Origin: Roseovarius sp. THAF9
Lineage (GTDB): Bacteria > Pseudomonadota > Alphaproteobacteria > Rhodobacterales > Rhodobacteraceae
DNA: 64,000 nucleotides
Reading direction: 5' to 3'
Assembly: GCF_009363715.1 (NCBI RefSeq)
Contig: NZ_CP045404.1
Coordinates: forward strand, 340,001-404,000
Positions 36,652-46,720 of the stretch are shown here, in pieces. Below the pieces are notes generated by a model. That model made no database searches. It saw only the letters and a program-made list of their open reading frames with translations, and was not told the origin of the DNA. Made by a program: the position numbers and the translations under genes. Every line of letters begins with the position of its first letter. Position 1 is the first letter of the stretch.

Positions 36652-37775
36652 CCTTCGTTTGTCTCGAACCAGGTCTCCGGATCGACGGGTTCGTTGTCTT
36701 CTCGCACTTCTATATAAAGTGTTTGGGTTCGGGACGCACCCGCATCTTTGCCATTCTCGATCAACAGCGCGTTAGTGTCGCGTTCGTCGCCGCCCATCAT
36801 TCCGACAGGGCTGTTTCCGGGCAGGACCTCGCCGATGTCACCGTAGACCACGTCGAGCCCCGCGATGACCAGCAAGAGGCCCGCCTGCGGCTCGAGGATC
36901 ACGACGTTGCCGTAATCGAGAAGTTCCCCGCGATAGCGCAGCGTGGCGGGCGCGGGCGTCGTCACCAGCGCGCGGGGGCGGGTGGCCATGACGATGCCGG
37001 GCCGGACGATCCCGGCGGCGTCGGCCTCTCCGGCGCGGCGCAGGATGCGGCCATCGACCGGCAGGCGCAGGCTGCCCTTGCGGGCGTCGATCCCGGGCAG
37101 CGATCCGGGCACCTCGTCCACCGCGATCTGGCTCAACCCGCTGGCAAACCCTTCCAGCGTCTCGGTCGAGGCCACCAGCAGCGCGGTCTTCACAGGATCC
37201 TCGGTAAAGCGGCGGGGCAAGTCTGTGCGGTCGGCAATCGCCTGGCTCAGCGCGGTGCGGGCCTCCTGCGCGCCCTGCAGCCCCTCGCGCAGGGTGTCGA
37301 GCGCACTTTCCTGCAAGCTGCGCAGCACAGTGACATCCTTCAGTTCCGTGCGCAGCGCGGCGGCGCGGGTTTCCAGCGCCGGGGTCACGTCGGATATGAT
37401 CATGCCGGACCGCGCTGTGCCGATGGGCCCCGAGGGATGCAACAGCAGCACCGGCCCCTCGGATTGCGCCATGCTTTGCAGCGCGCCCAGCAGGCTGGCG
37501 ATCTCGTCCTCGCGCGATTGCAGGCGGCGCGACAGGGTCTCTTCCTGGATGGCGGCGCGGCGCAGGCCCTCGCGCATCGCTTCCAGTCCGTCCTCGTAGG
37601 CGCCCACCACCTCGGTCAGCGCCTTTACCCGGTTGGCCGCGCCCTCGGCCGCTTCCATCAGCGCGGCGGCGCGGTTCAGGCGGTCCGACGCGGCCCGTGC
37701 CTCGGCGCCCGGGTCCTGCGCCGTGGCGGGCGCGGCGGCGATAAGCGCCAGCGAAAGTAGCGCCGCGCGGATCAT
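36648..37775 (-). CDS. EnvC-like murein hydrolase activator with degenerate LytM domain
   Basis: The 375-residue protein has a signal peptide (MIRAALLSLALIAAAPATAQ), a long coiled coil to about residue 210, and a C-terminal LytM/M23 domain (DGRILRRAGEAD ... LDYGNVVILEPQAGLLLVIAGLDVVYGDIGEVL). The catalytic histidines of active M23 peptidases are not at their expected places (LEPQAG and VIAGLD instead of xDHG and xYAHL), so it should activate amidases rather than cut peptidoglycan. It overlaps gpmI upstream and ctpA downstream by 4 nt each. Confidence 0.83.
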   Translation of the reverse strand: MIRAALLSLALIAAAPATAQDPGAEARAASDRLNRAAALMEAAEGAANRVKALTEVVGAYEDGLEAMREGLRRAAIQEETLSRRLQSREDEIASLLGALQSMAQSEGPVLLLHPSGPIGTARSGMIISDVTPALETRAAALRTELKDVTVLRSLQESALDTLREGLQGAQEARTALSQAIADRTDLPRRFTEDPVKTALLVASTETLEGFASGLSQIAVDEVPGSLPGIDARKGSLRLPVDGRILRRAGEADAAGIVRPGIVMATRPRALVTTPAPATLRYRGELLDYGNVVILEPQAGLLLVIAGLDVVYGDIGEVLPGNSPVGMMGGDERDTNALLIENGKDAGASRTQTLYIEVREDNEPVDPETWFETNEG

Positions 37776-39289
37776 TTCAGCAGGCTCTTGCCGGTCATCT
37801 CGTCCGGTTGTGGCAGCTCCATCAGGTCCAGCACCGTCGGCGCCAGATCGGCCAGCCGCCCGTCGCGCAGGCGCGCGCCCTCGGGTCCGCCTTTGACCAC
37901 CACCGGCACCGGATTGGTTGTGTGCGCGGTATGCGGCCCGCCGGTCACCGGGTCCACCATGGTTTCGCAATTGCCATGATCGGCGGTGACGATGATTGCG
38001 CCGCCCGCGTCGTCCAGTGCCTTCAGCACGCGGCCCAGCCCCGCATCCACCGCCTCGCAGGCCCGGATCGCGGCCCCCAGATCGCCGGTATGGCCGACCA
38101 TGTCGGGATTGGCATAGTTCACCACGATGAAATCATACCCGTCGGCAATGGCGTCCACCAGGTGATCGGTGACCTCCTCCGCCGACATCTCGGGTTTCAG
38201 GTCATACGTCGCCACCTTGGGCGAGGCGGCCATGTACCGCGCCTCGCCGTCCTCGGGCGTCTCGCGTCCACCAGCCAGGAAGAAGGTGACGTGCGGGTAT
38301 TTCTCGGTCTCGGCAGTGTGGAACTGGCGCTTGCCGTGCTTGGCCAGCCACGCGCTCAGGGTGTTGACCGGCTGCTCGTCGGGAAAGATGGAGTCCATGT
38401 AGGCGCTGTGGCGGCGCGAATACTCGGTAAAGCCGCTGACGGCCGAAAAGGCCGGGCGCTGGCCGGTCTCGAAATCGTCGAACTCCGGGTCGGCGAAGGC
38501 GGCGAGGATCTCGCGCGCGCGGTCGGCGCGGAAGTTCAGGCACAAAAGGCCGTCGCCGTCCTTCATGCCCCGGTAATCGCCCAGCACGCGCGGCTTGATG
38601 AACTCGTCGGTGCGGCCCTTGGCATAGGCGTCGTCGATGCCGGCGGCGGCGGTGTCGGCGGTATAGCCTTCGCCACGCGCCAGCGCCTCATAGGCCAGTT
38701 GCACACGGTCCCAGCGATTGTCGCGGTCCATCGCGTAATACCGGCCCGAAACGGTGGCGATGACCGCCCCCATCGGCAGGGCCGCGCGCAGCGCTTCGAG
38801 GTAGATCTTGGCCGAGGTCGGCGCCACGTCGCGCCCGTCGGTGAAGGCGTGAATGGCCACCGGCACGCCCCGCGCGGTCAGCGCGTTGGCCGCCGCGATC
38901 ATGTGGCCGATATGACTATGCACGCCGCCATCCGACAGCACGCCCAACAGGTGCGCTGTGCCGCCAGCGGCCTCGACCTTGTCGGCAAAACGAACGAACC
39001 CGGGCAGGGACCCGAATGTGCCGGTCTCAATCGCGCGGTCGATGCGCCGCAGATCCATCTCGATCACCCGGCCCGCCCCGATATTCAGGTGCCCGACCTC
39101 GGAATTGCCCATCTGCCCCTCGGGCAGGCCGACATCATGGCCATGCGTGATCAGCGTGGCATTCGGACAGGTCTCCATCAGCCGGTCGAAATGCGGCGTC
39201 GCGGCCAGCGCAGGCGCGTTCGCCTCCCGCTCCTCGCTCAACCCCCAACCGTCGAGAATACACAGAACTACCGGTCTTGGCGCGCTCAA
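37772..39289 (-). CDS. gpmI: 2,3-bisphosphoglycerate-independent phosphoglycerate mutase
   Basis: This 505-residue glycolytic enzyme interconverts 3- and 2-phosphoglycerate. It belongs to the alkaline-phosphatase superfamily: VVLCILDGWGLSEE supplies the first metal aspartate, MGNSEVGHLNIGAGRV the phospho-serine, and VVNYANPDMVGHTGDL plus VTADHGNCETMVD the remaining metal ligands. It heads the gpmI-envC-ctpA set with ATGA overlaps, a gene order I know from other Rhodobacterales. A 154-bp gap with one hairpin separates it from rlmH. Confidence 0.96.
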   Translation of the reverse strand: MSAPRPVVLCILDGWGLSEEREANAPALAATPHFDRLMETCPNATLITHGHDVGLPEGQMGNSEVGHLNIGAGRVIEMDLRRIDRAIETGTFGSLPGFVRFADKVEAAGGTAHLLGVLSDGGVHSHIGHMIAAANALTARGVPVAIHAFTDGRDVAPTSAKIYLEALRAALPMGAVIATVSGRYYAMDRDNRWDRVQLAYEALARGEGYTADTAAAGIDDAYAKGRTDEFIKPRVLGDYRGMKDGDGLLCLNFRADRAREILAAFADPEFDDFETGQRPAFSAVSGFTEYSRRHSAYMDSIFPDEQPVNTLSAWLAKHGKRQFHTAETEKYPHVTFFLAGGRETPEDGEARYMAASPKVATYDLKPEMSAEEVTDHLVDAIADGYDFIVVNYANPDMVGHTGDLGAAIRACEAVDAGLGRVLKALDDAGGAIIVTADHGNCETMVDPVTGGPHTAHTTNPVPVVVKGGPEGARLRDGRLADLAPTVLDLMELPQPDEMTGKSLLK

Positions 39290-39386
39290 TCCTGCCTCCT
39301 GTATCTTAGGCTGCTTCTAACCCGTCTCTCCCGTGTCGTGAACCGCTTTCTTGTCCGCTTCCTCTGGCTGGAAATATCCCGGGTGT

Positions 39387-39411
39387 TTGAGGGGCAGCGC
39401 CCCTCATCAAA
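39387..39411. repeat. hairpin in the rlmH-gpmI gap
   Basis: TTTGAGGGGC-AG-CGCCCCTCATCAAA forms a stem with one small bulge, next to GGAAATATCCCGGG. I recall this combined motif as common between genes in roseobacters. It could terminate rsfS-rlmH on the minus strand, although no T-run follows. Confidence 0.55.
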
Positions 39412-39443
39412 CCAACAGAGCGTGGCGCAGCCACTCCGTCAGG

Positions 39444-39914
39444 TCACGCCCGATGATAGGGCGCTCCCGCCAGGATCGAGGCGGCGCGGTAAAGCTGCTC
39501 GGCCAGCATCACCCGGACCAGCATGTGCGGCCAGACCATTTTGCCGAAGGACAGCTTGAAATCCGCCCGGTCGCGCAGCATGGGCGCGATCCCGTCGGCG
39601 CCGCCGATCACGAAGGCCACGCCGCCGCGCCCCGCGTCGCGCCAGCCGGCCAGCTTTTCGGAAAATTCAGGGGAGGAGAGCAGCTTGCCGCGCTCGTCCA
39701 GCGCCACGATGACCGCCCCCTTGGGCACGGCGCGGTCAAGCAATTGCGCCTCGGCGTCCATCCCGCCGCCCTTGCGGTCGTCGACCTCGTGCATCTGCGC
39801 GGGACCGAGGCCAAGGGCGCGGCCCGTCCGGTCGAACCGGGCCAGGTAATCATCGAGCAAAGCGCGTTCCGGGCCGGGTTTCATCCGGCCCACCGCGCAA
39901 ATATGCACCCGCAT
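39444..39914 (-). CDS. rlmH: 23S rRNA pseudouridine(1915)-N3-methyltransferase
   Basis: This is a 156-residue SPOUT methyltransferase that modifies the helix 69 pseudouridine of 23S rRNA in assembled ribosomes. MRVHICAVGRMKPGPE is the family start; ALDERGKLLSSPEFSEKLA and AFVIGGADGIAP form the SAM-binding knot; LSFGKMVWPHMLVRVMLAEQLYRAASILAGAPYHR is the diagnostic C-terminus read in parts. It starts one base after the rsfS stop, as in many bacteria. Confidence 0.95.
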   Translation of the reverse strand: MRVHICAVGRMKPGPERALLDDYLARFDRTGRALGLGPAQMHEVDDRKGGGMDAEAQLLDRAVPKGAVIVALDERGKLLSSPEFSEKLAGWRDAGRGGVAFVIGGADGIAPMLRDRADFKLSFGKMVWPHMLVRVMLAEQLYRAASILAGAPYHRA

Positions 39915-40286
39915 TCAGCTCTTGGTGGCCTGAGCCGCCTCGTGGCCTTGCAGCCACATCTTCTCAAGCTGATAGAACTCGCGCACCTCGGGGCGGAACA
40001 CATGGACGATCACGTCGCCCGTGTCGATCAGCACCCAGTCGCCCGAATCCTTACCCTCGACCTTGGTCAGCACGCCCATCTCGGATTTCAGCCGCTCCGA
40101 AAGCTTCTCGGCAATGGCCGTCACCTGGCGCGAGGACCGGCCCGAGCAAATCACCATGTAATCGCCGATCGCGGATTTGCCGCGAAGGTCGATCTGCACG
40201 ATCTCTTCGGCCTTGTCTTCGTCGAGTGCGGAAAGGATGCGCGCAAGCTGTGCGTCACTGCTTGTCGCCATGTCGGACGCGCTCAA
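39915..40286 (-). CDS. rsfS: ribosome silencing factor
   Basis: This is a 123-residue RsfS/Iojap protein that binds ribosomal protein uL14 and blocks subunit joining in slow growth. EEIVQIDLRGKSAIGDYMVICSGRSSRQV and DSGDWVLIDTGDVIVHVFRPEVREFY, read as segments, are the family core. ATG 40286 gives MSASDMATSS; the second ATG (40271) is possible. It is directly abutted to rlmH. Confidence 0.93.
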   Translation of the reverse strand: MSASDMATSSDAQLARILSALDEDKAEEIVQIDLRGKSAIGDYMVICSGRSSRQVTAIAEKLSERLKSEMGVLTKVEGKDSGDWVLIDTGDVIVHVFRPEVREFYQLEKMWLQGHEAAQATKS

Positions 40287-40475
40287 GGCTGCGCCCCGTT
40301 CAGCGGCAGGGGCCGCGTCAATTGTAAGAGACAGGACATTGTCCTCCTTCTACTACGCACCGATCCGCCCCGGTGCCGGGCGTGGCTCCAAAATAGCAAC
40401 CCGTCTGTCACAATTCAATGAAGGCTTTCGCCGATCGGCGGCTCTTGTCCGCATGCGCCGCGAAAATCGGCACTA

Positions 40476-40508
40476 TTCCGGCGCGGTCCGCGTCTGACCG
40501 CGCCGGAA
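40476..40508. terminator. GC hairpin after the reductase gene
   Basis: ATTCCGGCGCGGTC pairs with GACCGCGCCGGAAT around a 7-nt loop, 9 nt past the stop of the reductase on the minus strand. T residues are few, so termination strength is uncertain. Confidence 0.5.
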
Positions 40509-40516
40509 ATAAATGC

Positions 40517-41185
40517 TTACCAGCCTTCCTCGGTATGAATGCGGTCGCCCGGAACGCCCAGTTCCTTCACTGCATCGCGCATCGCGTCGACATAGCCTTG
40601 CGGCCCGCAGATATAGACCTGCCCGGACAGCTCTGCGTGGCGTTCGAGGAACGCCTTGTCGACCTTCCCGTAATGCAGGTCCGGCACGTCTTCCTCGGAC
40701 AGGACATGATCGACTTTCAGGCCCTGCATCTGCGCCCATTCTTCGCGCAGGATGATGTCGCCCTCGGTTTCGTTGGAAAAGATCAGCTGGCAGCCGTCCA
40801 AGTCACCCTCTTTCGCCCGCTTGCGCAGGATCGCGATGAAGGGCGTGACCCCGGCGCCGGCGGCTAGGAACAGGCCCGCACCTTCGTCGGTGATCGCACC
40901 AAAGGGGCCGTCCAGCGTGACCTTTTCGCCCGGCTTCAGCCCGGGCAATTGCTCGGTCACGCCGTCATGCGACGGGTAGCTCTTGATCGTGAACTCCAGA
41001 TGCTTGTCCGCGGGCAAAGAGGTAAAGGTAAAGGGCCGCCCCTCGTCCTTCCAGCCGTCGCGGCACATCGCCAGTTCGGCGGCCTGTCCGGGCTTGAAAT
41101 CAAAGCCTTCGGGACGGTCGAAGACATAGCGATGCGTGTCGTGGGTGACGGTCTCCTGCGATTGCAGGGTCAGTGTATGGGCCAT
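40517..41185 (-). CDS. ferredoxin-NADP reductase-like FAD oxidoreductase
   Basis: This 222-residue protein has the two-domain fold of ferredoxin reductases. GRPFTFTSLPADK is the RxYS/T-type FAD motif, GPFGAITDEGAGLFLAAGAGVTPFIAIL spans the FAD/NAD hinge and GxGxxP loop, and QVYICGPQGYVDAMRDAV is the C-terminal CGP NADP site. No iron-sulfur domain is fused. It transfers electrons between NAD(P)H and an unidentified carrier or protein in the cytosol. Confidence 0.82.
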   Translation of the reverse strand: MAHTLTLQSQETVTHDTHRYVFDRPEGFDFKPGQAAELAMCRDGWKDEGRPFTFTSLPADKHLEFTIKSYPSHDGVTEQLPGLKPGEKVTLDGPFGAITDEGAGLFLAAGAGVTPFIAILRKRAKEGDLDGCQLIFSNETEGDIILREEWAQMQGLKVDHVLSEEDVPDLHYGKVDKAFLERHAELSGQVYICGPQGYVDAMRDAVKELGVPGDRIHTEEGW

Positions 41186-41218
41186 GAGAATACTCCTTTT
41201 CGCCAGCTAACGCCGCGA

Positions 41219-42673
41219 TCAGGTGCCGTGTTCCCCTGCCGCGCCGCCCTGCGGCGCTTTGCCCGGGTCGCCCCGGTCCAGCGCCCGCGTGCCCAGCTCC
41301 GAGCCTTCCAACACGGTGACCTCGCGCTGCGGGAAGGGAATGGAGATGCCATGCTCCTGAAACGCGTCCCAAAGCGCCAGATAGACGTTGCCGCGGATGT
41401 TGGTCAGGCCGCCCGTCGGGTCGCTGATCCAGAAGCGCAGGATGTAATCCACGCTGCTGTCGCCAAAGCCCACGATGTGGCACACCGGCGCCTTGAAGGC
41501 CAGCACGCGCTCCACCCCCTTGGCGGCGTCGATGGCCACCTTGCGCACCAAGTGCGGGTCGTCGCCATAGGCGGTGCCGAAATAGATATCCAGCCGGACG
41601 AACTCGTTGGAATGCGACCAGTTCACCACCTGTCCGGTGATCAGGTCCTCGTTCGGAATGAGGTATTCTTTGCCGTCCCGCGTGGTGATCGACACGTATC
41701 GCGCGCCAAGGCTGTTGATCCAGCCGAAGGTCTCGCCCAGGCTGATCACGTCACCCGGCTTGATCGACTTGTCCAGAAGGATGATCACCCCCGACACAAG
41801 GTTCGACACCACTTTTTGCAGGCCGAAACCAAGGCCGACACCGATGGCGCCCGACAGCACCGCGAGACCGGTCAGGTCCACCCCCACGGCGCGCAACCCG
41901 ATAAAGAACGCCGCCCCATACAGCAGGATCTGGATGACCTTGACCGCCAGCACCTGCATCGACGGCGAGATGTCCTTGTTCGACCGGATGCGCGAGGCCG
42001 AGGTCGTCGAGACGAACCGCGCCAGGAACATCAGGAGCGCGATCACCGCGATGGCCTGCAGCACCATCCAGACAGACAGGCGCATCTCGCCCATGTTGAC
42101 CGCTGCACTGTCGAGGATCTGGATCGTATCCTCGGTCAGACCGAGGATCGAAAGGGTGACCCAGGTCCAGGCCGCGTAGCGCACGATGCCGCGCAGAAAG
42201 GCGTTGCCGATCAGCCGCGTGATGATCGCGATGAACAGCCACGCGGTGGCAAGGCTCGCCATGACGCCAATCAGGTAGGACCGGCTGGGCCACGTCACCT
42301 CCTGCATGACCAGGTAGACCGGCCAGATCAGCAGCACCATGAAGATCAGCCGCAGCCGCCGGTGCATCATCACCAGAAAGCGCATGCGCCACTTGGGCCA
42401 GCCTTCGCGGGTGCGCATCCAGTTGTGCAGGTGCGGGCCGAAGATCCGCGCCAGGATCGTCGCGGCGACCCACAGCCCGAGGATGATGCCCACCTGATAA
42501 AGGCTCCAGGGCCGCAGCAGGCCTGCCACGAACAGCTGCGCCTGTTCCCACAGGCCGATGGCGATGGTCTGCGCCTGCTCGAGCGCGTCGTTGGCAACGT
42601 CCGGCGTCGCCTCGGCGGGCGAGCTCATCCCGGCCTCTTCGCCGGTCGGGGCGGTGGTGGCATCCTCTTCCAT
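41219..42673 (-). CDS. MscS family mechanosensitive ion channel
   Basis: This 484-residue inner-membrane protein has about five to six hydrophobic spans before the MscS core: VDLTGLAVLSGAIGVGLGFGLQKVV is the pore-lining TM3 with its Gly/Ala pattern, followed by the beta domain FGWINSLGARYVSITTRDGKEYLIPNEDL. It releases solutes under osmotic downshock. The start at 42673 has no clear RBS; an in-frame ATG at 42628 with GAGG upstream is an alternative. Confidence 0.92.
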   Translation of the reverse strand: MEEDATTAPTGEEAGMSSPAEATPDVANDALEQAQTIAIGLWEQAQLFVAGLLRPWSLYQVGIILGLWVAATILARIFGPHLHNWMRTREGWPKWRMRFLVMMHRRLRLIFMVLLIWPVYLVMQEVTWPSRSYLIGVMASLATAWLFIAIITRLIGNAFLRGIVRYAAWTWVTLSILGLTEDTIQILDSAAVNMGEMRLSVWMVLQAIAVIALLMFLARFVSTTSASRIRSNKDISPSMQVLAVKVIQILLYGAAFFIGLRAVGVDLTGLAVLSGAIGVGLGFGLQKVVSNLVSGVIILLDKSIKPGDVISLGETFGWINSLGARYVSITTRDGKEYLIPNEDLITGQVVNWSHSNEFVRLDIYFGTAYGDDPHLVRKVAIDAAKGVERVLAFKAPVCHIVGFGDSSVDYILRFWISDPTGGLTNIRGNVYLALWDAFQEHGISIPFPQREVTVLEGSELGTRALDRGDPGKAPQGGAAGEHGT

Positions 42674-42810
42674 GTGTTTGACTTTACACGCCCCCTATCT
42701 GTGGACAAGTCGCGCTGGACAGTGGGCGCATGGTCTCTAAGCTGGGGCGACCGCCCTGTGGTGCCCCGTCGCCGCAAGGAAGCTGAATTGCAGAAGGAGG
42801 AGCCGCGCCC

Positions 42811-43737
42811 ATGTCCACGCTACTTGTCACACACGAGGACGGTCTTGCGCACGTCACGCCCGACGGTCACCCCGAACGCGTGGCGCGGCTGGAACACCTG
42901 TGGCCTGCGCTCGAGGGCAAGGACGTGGTGCGCGCCGAGGCGCCATTGGCCGAGGACGCCGACCTCACGTTGTGTCATCCGCAGGATTACGTGACGATGA
43001 TCCGCGAGGCGATCCCGGCGCAGGGGTTCAACCAGCTCGACGGCGACACTTGGCTGTCGCCTGGCTCCTACAACTGCGCGTCGCGGGCCGTGGGTGGGGC
43101 GATGCTGGCGGTGGACAAGGTGCTGGATGGCGAGGTCGGCAACGCCTTTGTCGCCATGCGCCCGCCGGGCCACCACGCCGAAACCGCGACGCCGATGGGC
43201 TTTTGCCTGTTCGGCACGGTGGCGATTGCCGCGAAACACGCGCTGGAACGGCACGGATTGTCCCGCGTCGCGGTGGTGGATTTCGACGTGCATCACGGCA
43301 ACGGCTCGCAGGATCTGCTGCGCGGCGAGGCGCGCGCGCTCTTCATCTCGTCCCACCAGATGCCGCTCTGGCCCGGCTCGGGCGGCGCGCACGAAACCGG
43401 CGATCACAACAACGTGCTGAACGTGCCGCTGGCGCCGGGCACGGCGGGGCAGGGCTTCCGCCAGGAGTACGAAGGCCAGGTCTTTCCCCGTCTGGAAGAG
43501 TTCAAGCCTGAACTGATCCTGATCTCGGCGGGCTTCGACGCCCATGCCGACGACCCGCTGGCCAACCTGAACCTGCGCGAGGACGATTTTGCCTGGGTCA
43601 CCCGCCGCCTGTGCGAGATCGCGGCGGAACAGTGCGAGGGGCGCGTGGTGTCCAGCCTCGAAGGCGGCTATGACCTGCGCGCGCTGGCCGCCAGCGGGGC
43701 GGTGCATCTGGACGAGCTGATCCGCGCCGGTGGCTAG
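42811..43737 (+). CDS. histone deacetylase family protein
   Basis: This 308-residue zinc amidohydrolase is related to acetylpolyamine and HDAC-like amidohydrolases. AMRPPGHHAETATPMGFC carries the paired histidines, VAVVDFDVHHGNGSQD the zinc Asp-x-His, and ISAGFDAHADDPLA the second zinc aspartate. It would deacetylate acetyl-lysine or acetylpolyamine substrates in the cytosol. AGAAGGAGGAG is a strong RBS. Confidence 0.9.
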   Translation: MSTLLVTHEDGLAHVTPDGHPERVARLEHLWPALEGKDVVRAEAPLAEDADLTLCHPQDYVTMIREAIPAQGFNQLDGDTWLSPGSYNCASRAVGGAMLAVDKVLDGEVGNAFVAMRPPGHHAETATPMGFCLFGTVAIAAKHALERHGLSRVAVVDFDVHHGNGSQDLLRGEARALFISSHQMPLWPGSGGAHETGDHNNVLNVPLAPGTAGQGFRQEYEGQVFPRLEEFKPELILISAGFDAHADDPLANLNLREDDFAWVTRRLCEIAAEQCEGRVVSSLEGGYDLRALAASGAVHLDELIRAGG

Positions 43738-43872
43738 GCGGGACGGCGCCCTGCCGCAACGTAAGTTAACCGTTTCATCGAAAATTCATGGAAAATGCCG
43801 CGCCGCGGCATTACCTTGGCTTCAGGGAGGACACCTCTGTGCGGTATGGCCCGTGCCAAGGAGTCCATGACC

Positions 43873-44445
43873 ATGAATACCGATATAAAACGTGATAAGG
43901 TCCTGATAAAACCGGACATTCGCCGCCTCTGGCCAGCGGACAAGACCGCTTTGCTGGCCCATTTTGCCCGGCTCGACCCCGAAATGCGGCGCCTGCGCTT
44001 CGGCGCCTGCGTGACCGAGGATTACGTCACCGACTACGCCGAAACCATCCTCAGCCTCGACAGCGTCGTCTACGGCGCCTTCGTCGATGGGGAGTTGCAC
44101 GGCGTGGGCGAGTTGCGGATGTTGCTCAACAGTTGGCCGGTCCGGGCCGAAATCGCGCTCAGTGTCGATCCCGACTGGCAGCACGAAGGCATCGGTGACG
44201 CGCTCTTCGTGCGGATGCTGGCCGCGGCGCAGAACCGGGGCGTGCGGTCACTCTACATGATGTGCCTGCCCGAGAATGAACGGATGCAGCGCCTGGCCCG
44301 CCGCCACGAGGCCATGCTGACCTTCGATATCGGCGAGGTCGAGGCCACGCTGGACCCGCCCTGGCCCACGGCCCTGTCGCTGGCCGAAGAGATGATGGGC
44401 GAAACACGCACCTACCTGCACGCCGTCCTGCGCCCGCCTTTCTGA
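43873..44445 (+). CDS. GNAT family N-acetyltransferase
   Basis: This 190-residue protein opens with IRRLWPADKTALLAHFARLDPEMRRLRFGA, the pattern of GNATs that resemble the C-terminal domain of Pat/AcuA-type acetyltransferases. IALSVDPDWQHEGIGDALFVRML is the acetyl-CoA loop (Q/H-x-x-G-I-G). The acceptor is unknown. ATG 43873 has AAGGAG 9 nt upstream; ATGs at 43867 and 43846 are alternatives. Confidence 0.83.
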   Translation: MNTDIKRDKVLIKPDIRRLWPADKTALLAHFARLDPEMRRLRFGACVTEDYVTDYAETILSLDSVVYGAFVDGELHGVGELRMLLNSWPVRAEIALSVDPDWQHEGIGDALFVRMLAAAQNRGVRSLYMMCLPENERMQRLARRHEAMLTFDIGEVEATLDPPWPTALSLAEEMMGETRTYLHAVLRPPF

Positions 44446-44457
44446 ACAATGATTACA

Positions 44458-44489
44458 GCCCCAGAAAATTCATACGAATTTTCTGGGGC
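44458..44489. repeat. palindrome with AAAATTC core
   Basis: GCCCCAGAAAATTC and GAATTTTCTGGGGC flank ATAC, 12 bp after the GNAT stop. The core is nearly that of the 36-bp palindrome at 35204. It is probably a terminator for the GNAT gene. Confidence 0.8.
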
Positions 44490-44505
44490 CTACTCTGGCA
44501 CCGAC

Positions 44506-44550
44506 CGTTTTCTTGAAAAGAAAACGTCTCGAAATCTTTTTAAGATTTCG
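44506..44550. repeat. two further AT-rich palindromes before the LysR stop
   Basis: 44506-44526 is CGTTTTCTT-GAA-AAGAAAACG and 44530-44550 is CGAAATCTT-TTT-AAGATTTCG. They end 5 bp from the LysR stop codon and can terminate that minus-strand gene. Together with 44458-44489 they make a three-hairpin cluster like that at 31095-31162. Confidence 0.8.
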
Positions 44551-44555
44551 CGCCC

Positions 44556-45485
44556 TCACTCCGCCGCGTATCTCTGCCGCGCGGCACTTTCCTGCAGCAG
44601 CCAATGCGCCACGATGGCGCTCTCGTTGCGCGGCTCTACCCCTTGACGCCGCAACAGGTAATAGCCCGAGCGCGTGCGCACATGCTCCGCTCCCATCGGA
44701 CGCACCAGGTCGCCCGATTCCAGGTGATGATCCACCAGATGCCCCCAGCCCAGCGCGATGCCCAGGCCATCCCGCGCCGCCTGGATCGCCAGCGGATAGG
44801 TGTTGACCGACGCGGACGGGCGCACCGTGTCGGGGTCGGCGCCTTTGTGGTCCAGCCAGGTGCGCCAGTTCAGCCATTCGGTATGGTTGTTGCTGACCTC
44901 GATAAGATCGTGCTGGCGCAGCGACTCGATACTATCGATCCGCACCTGCCCGTGCAGGTAGCCCGGTGCACAGACCGGAAACACCGTCTCGCCGAAAAGC
45001 CGCGTCGCCTCGAACCCGGGCCAGTCGCCCTCTCCGCGCAGGATCGCAAGGTCCATGTCCTCGGCAAGGCACTCTTCGTCCACGTCCGATGACGTGAGTG
45101 CGATGGTGATGTTGCAATTGGCCTCGTGGAAGGCCCGCAGCCGCGGCATCAGCCACAGTGACGACACCGAGTTTGTCGCCGCCAGCCGCACCGTGCTTTT
45201 CTCCAGCTCCGCGCACATGTCCTCGGACACCCGCACCAGCGTCTTCAGCGCCGGGGTGATCCCCGAAAGCAGCTTGCGCCCCATATCCGTCAGCCGCACC
45301 GAGCGGTGCCCCCGCACGAAAAGCGCGCACTGATAATGCTGCTCCAGCAGCCGGATCTTGCGGCTGATGGCGGTTTCCGAAACGTTCAGCTCCTTGCCCG
45401 CCGCGGCAAAGCTTTCCAGATCCGCCGCCACCTCGAAGGCCAGCAGGTAGTCAAGGCGCGGCAACACGGCGCGATTGCGCAGCAT
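44556..45485 (-). CDS. LysR family regulator divergent from the TMAO operon
   Basis: In this 309-residue regulator the N-terminal helix-turn-helix is LLAFEVAADLESFAAAGKELNVSETAISRKIRLLEQ, read in parts, of the GcvA-like subgroup, and a type 2 periplasmic-binding-like effector domain follows (VRLAATNSVSSLWLMPRLRAF; DMDLAILRGEGDWPG). It diverges from tmoX across a 188-bp gap, the classical arrangement for a LysR regulator controlling its neighbour. Regulation of tmoXVW-tdm is therefore the likely role. Confidence 0.85.
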   Translation of the reverse strand: MLRNRAVLPRLDYLLAFEVAADLESFAAAGKELNVSETAISRKIRLLEQHYQCALFVRGHRSVRLTDMGRKLLSGITPALKTLVRVSEDMCAELEKSTVRLAATNSVSSLWLMPRLRAFHEANCNITIALTSSDVDEECLAEDMDLAILRGEGDWPGFEATRLFGETVFPVCAPGYLHGQVRIDSIESLRQHDLIEVSNNHTEWLNWRTWLDHKGADPDTVRPSASVNTYPLAIQAARDGLGIALGWGHLVDHHLESGDLVRPMGAEHVRTRSGYYLLRRQGVEPRNESAIVAHWLLQESAARQRYAAE

Positions 45486-45569
45486 CCTTCACACTCCTCA
45501 AACTCGGGACAATGCCCCGAGCCTAGCCAAGCCCACGCCCCATTGCCAAACATTTTTAGAGGCATGGCA

Positions 45570-46630
<1,061 letters not shown>

Positions 46631-46720
46631 CCTCTTCGCCTTTCCCTGTCCGGTGACGCGCCGGGCAGGGCCTTGCCGGCGGCTCGCACCGCCGGCGACA
46701 TTCCAAGGACCAGCCCCCTC

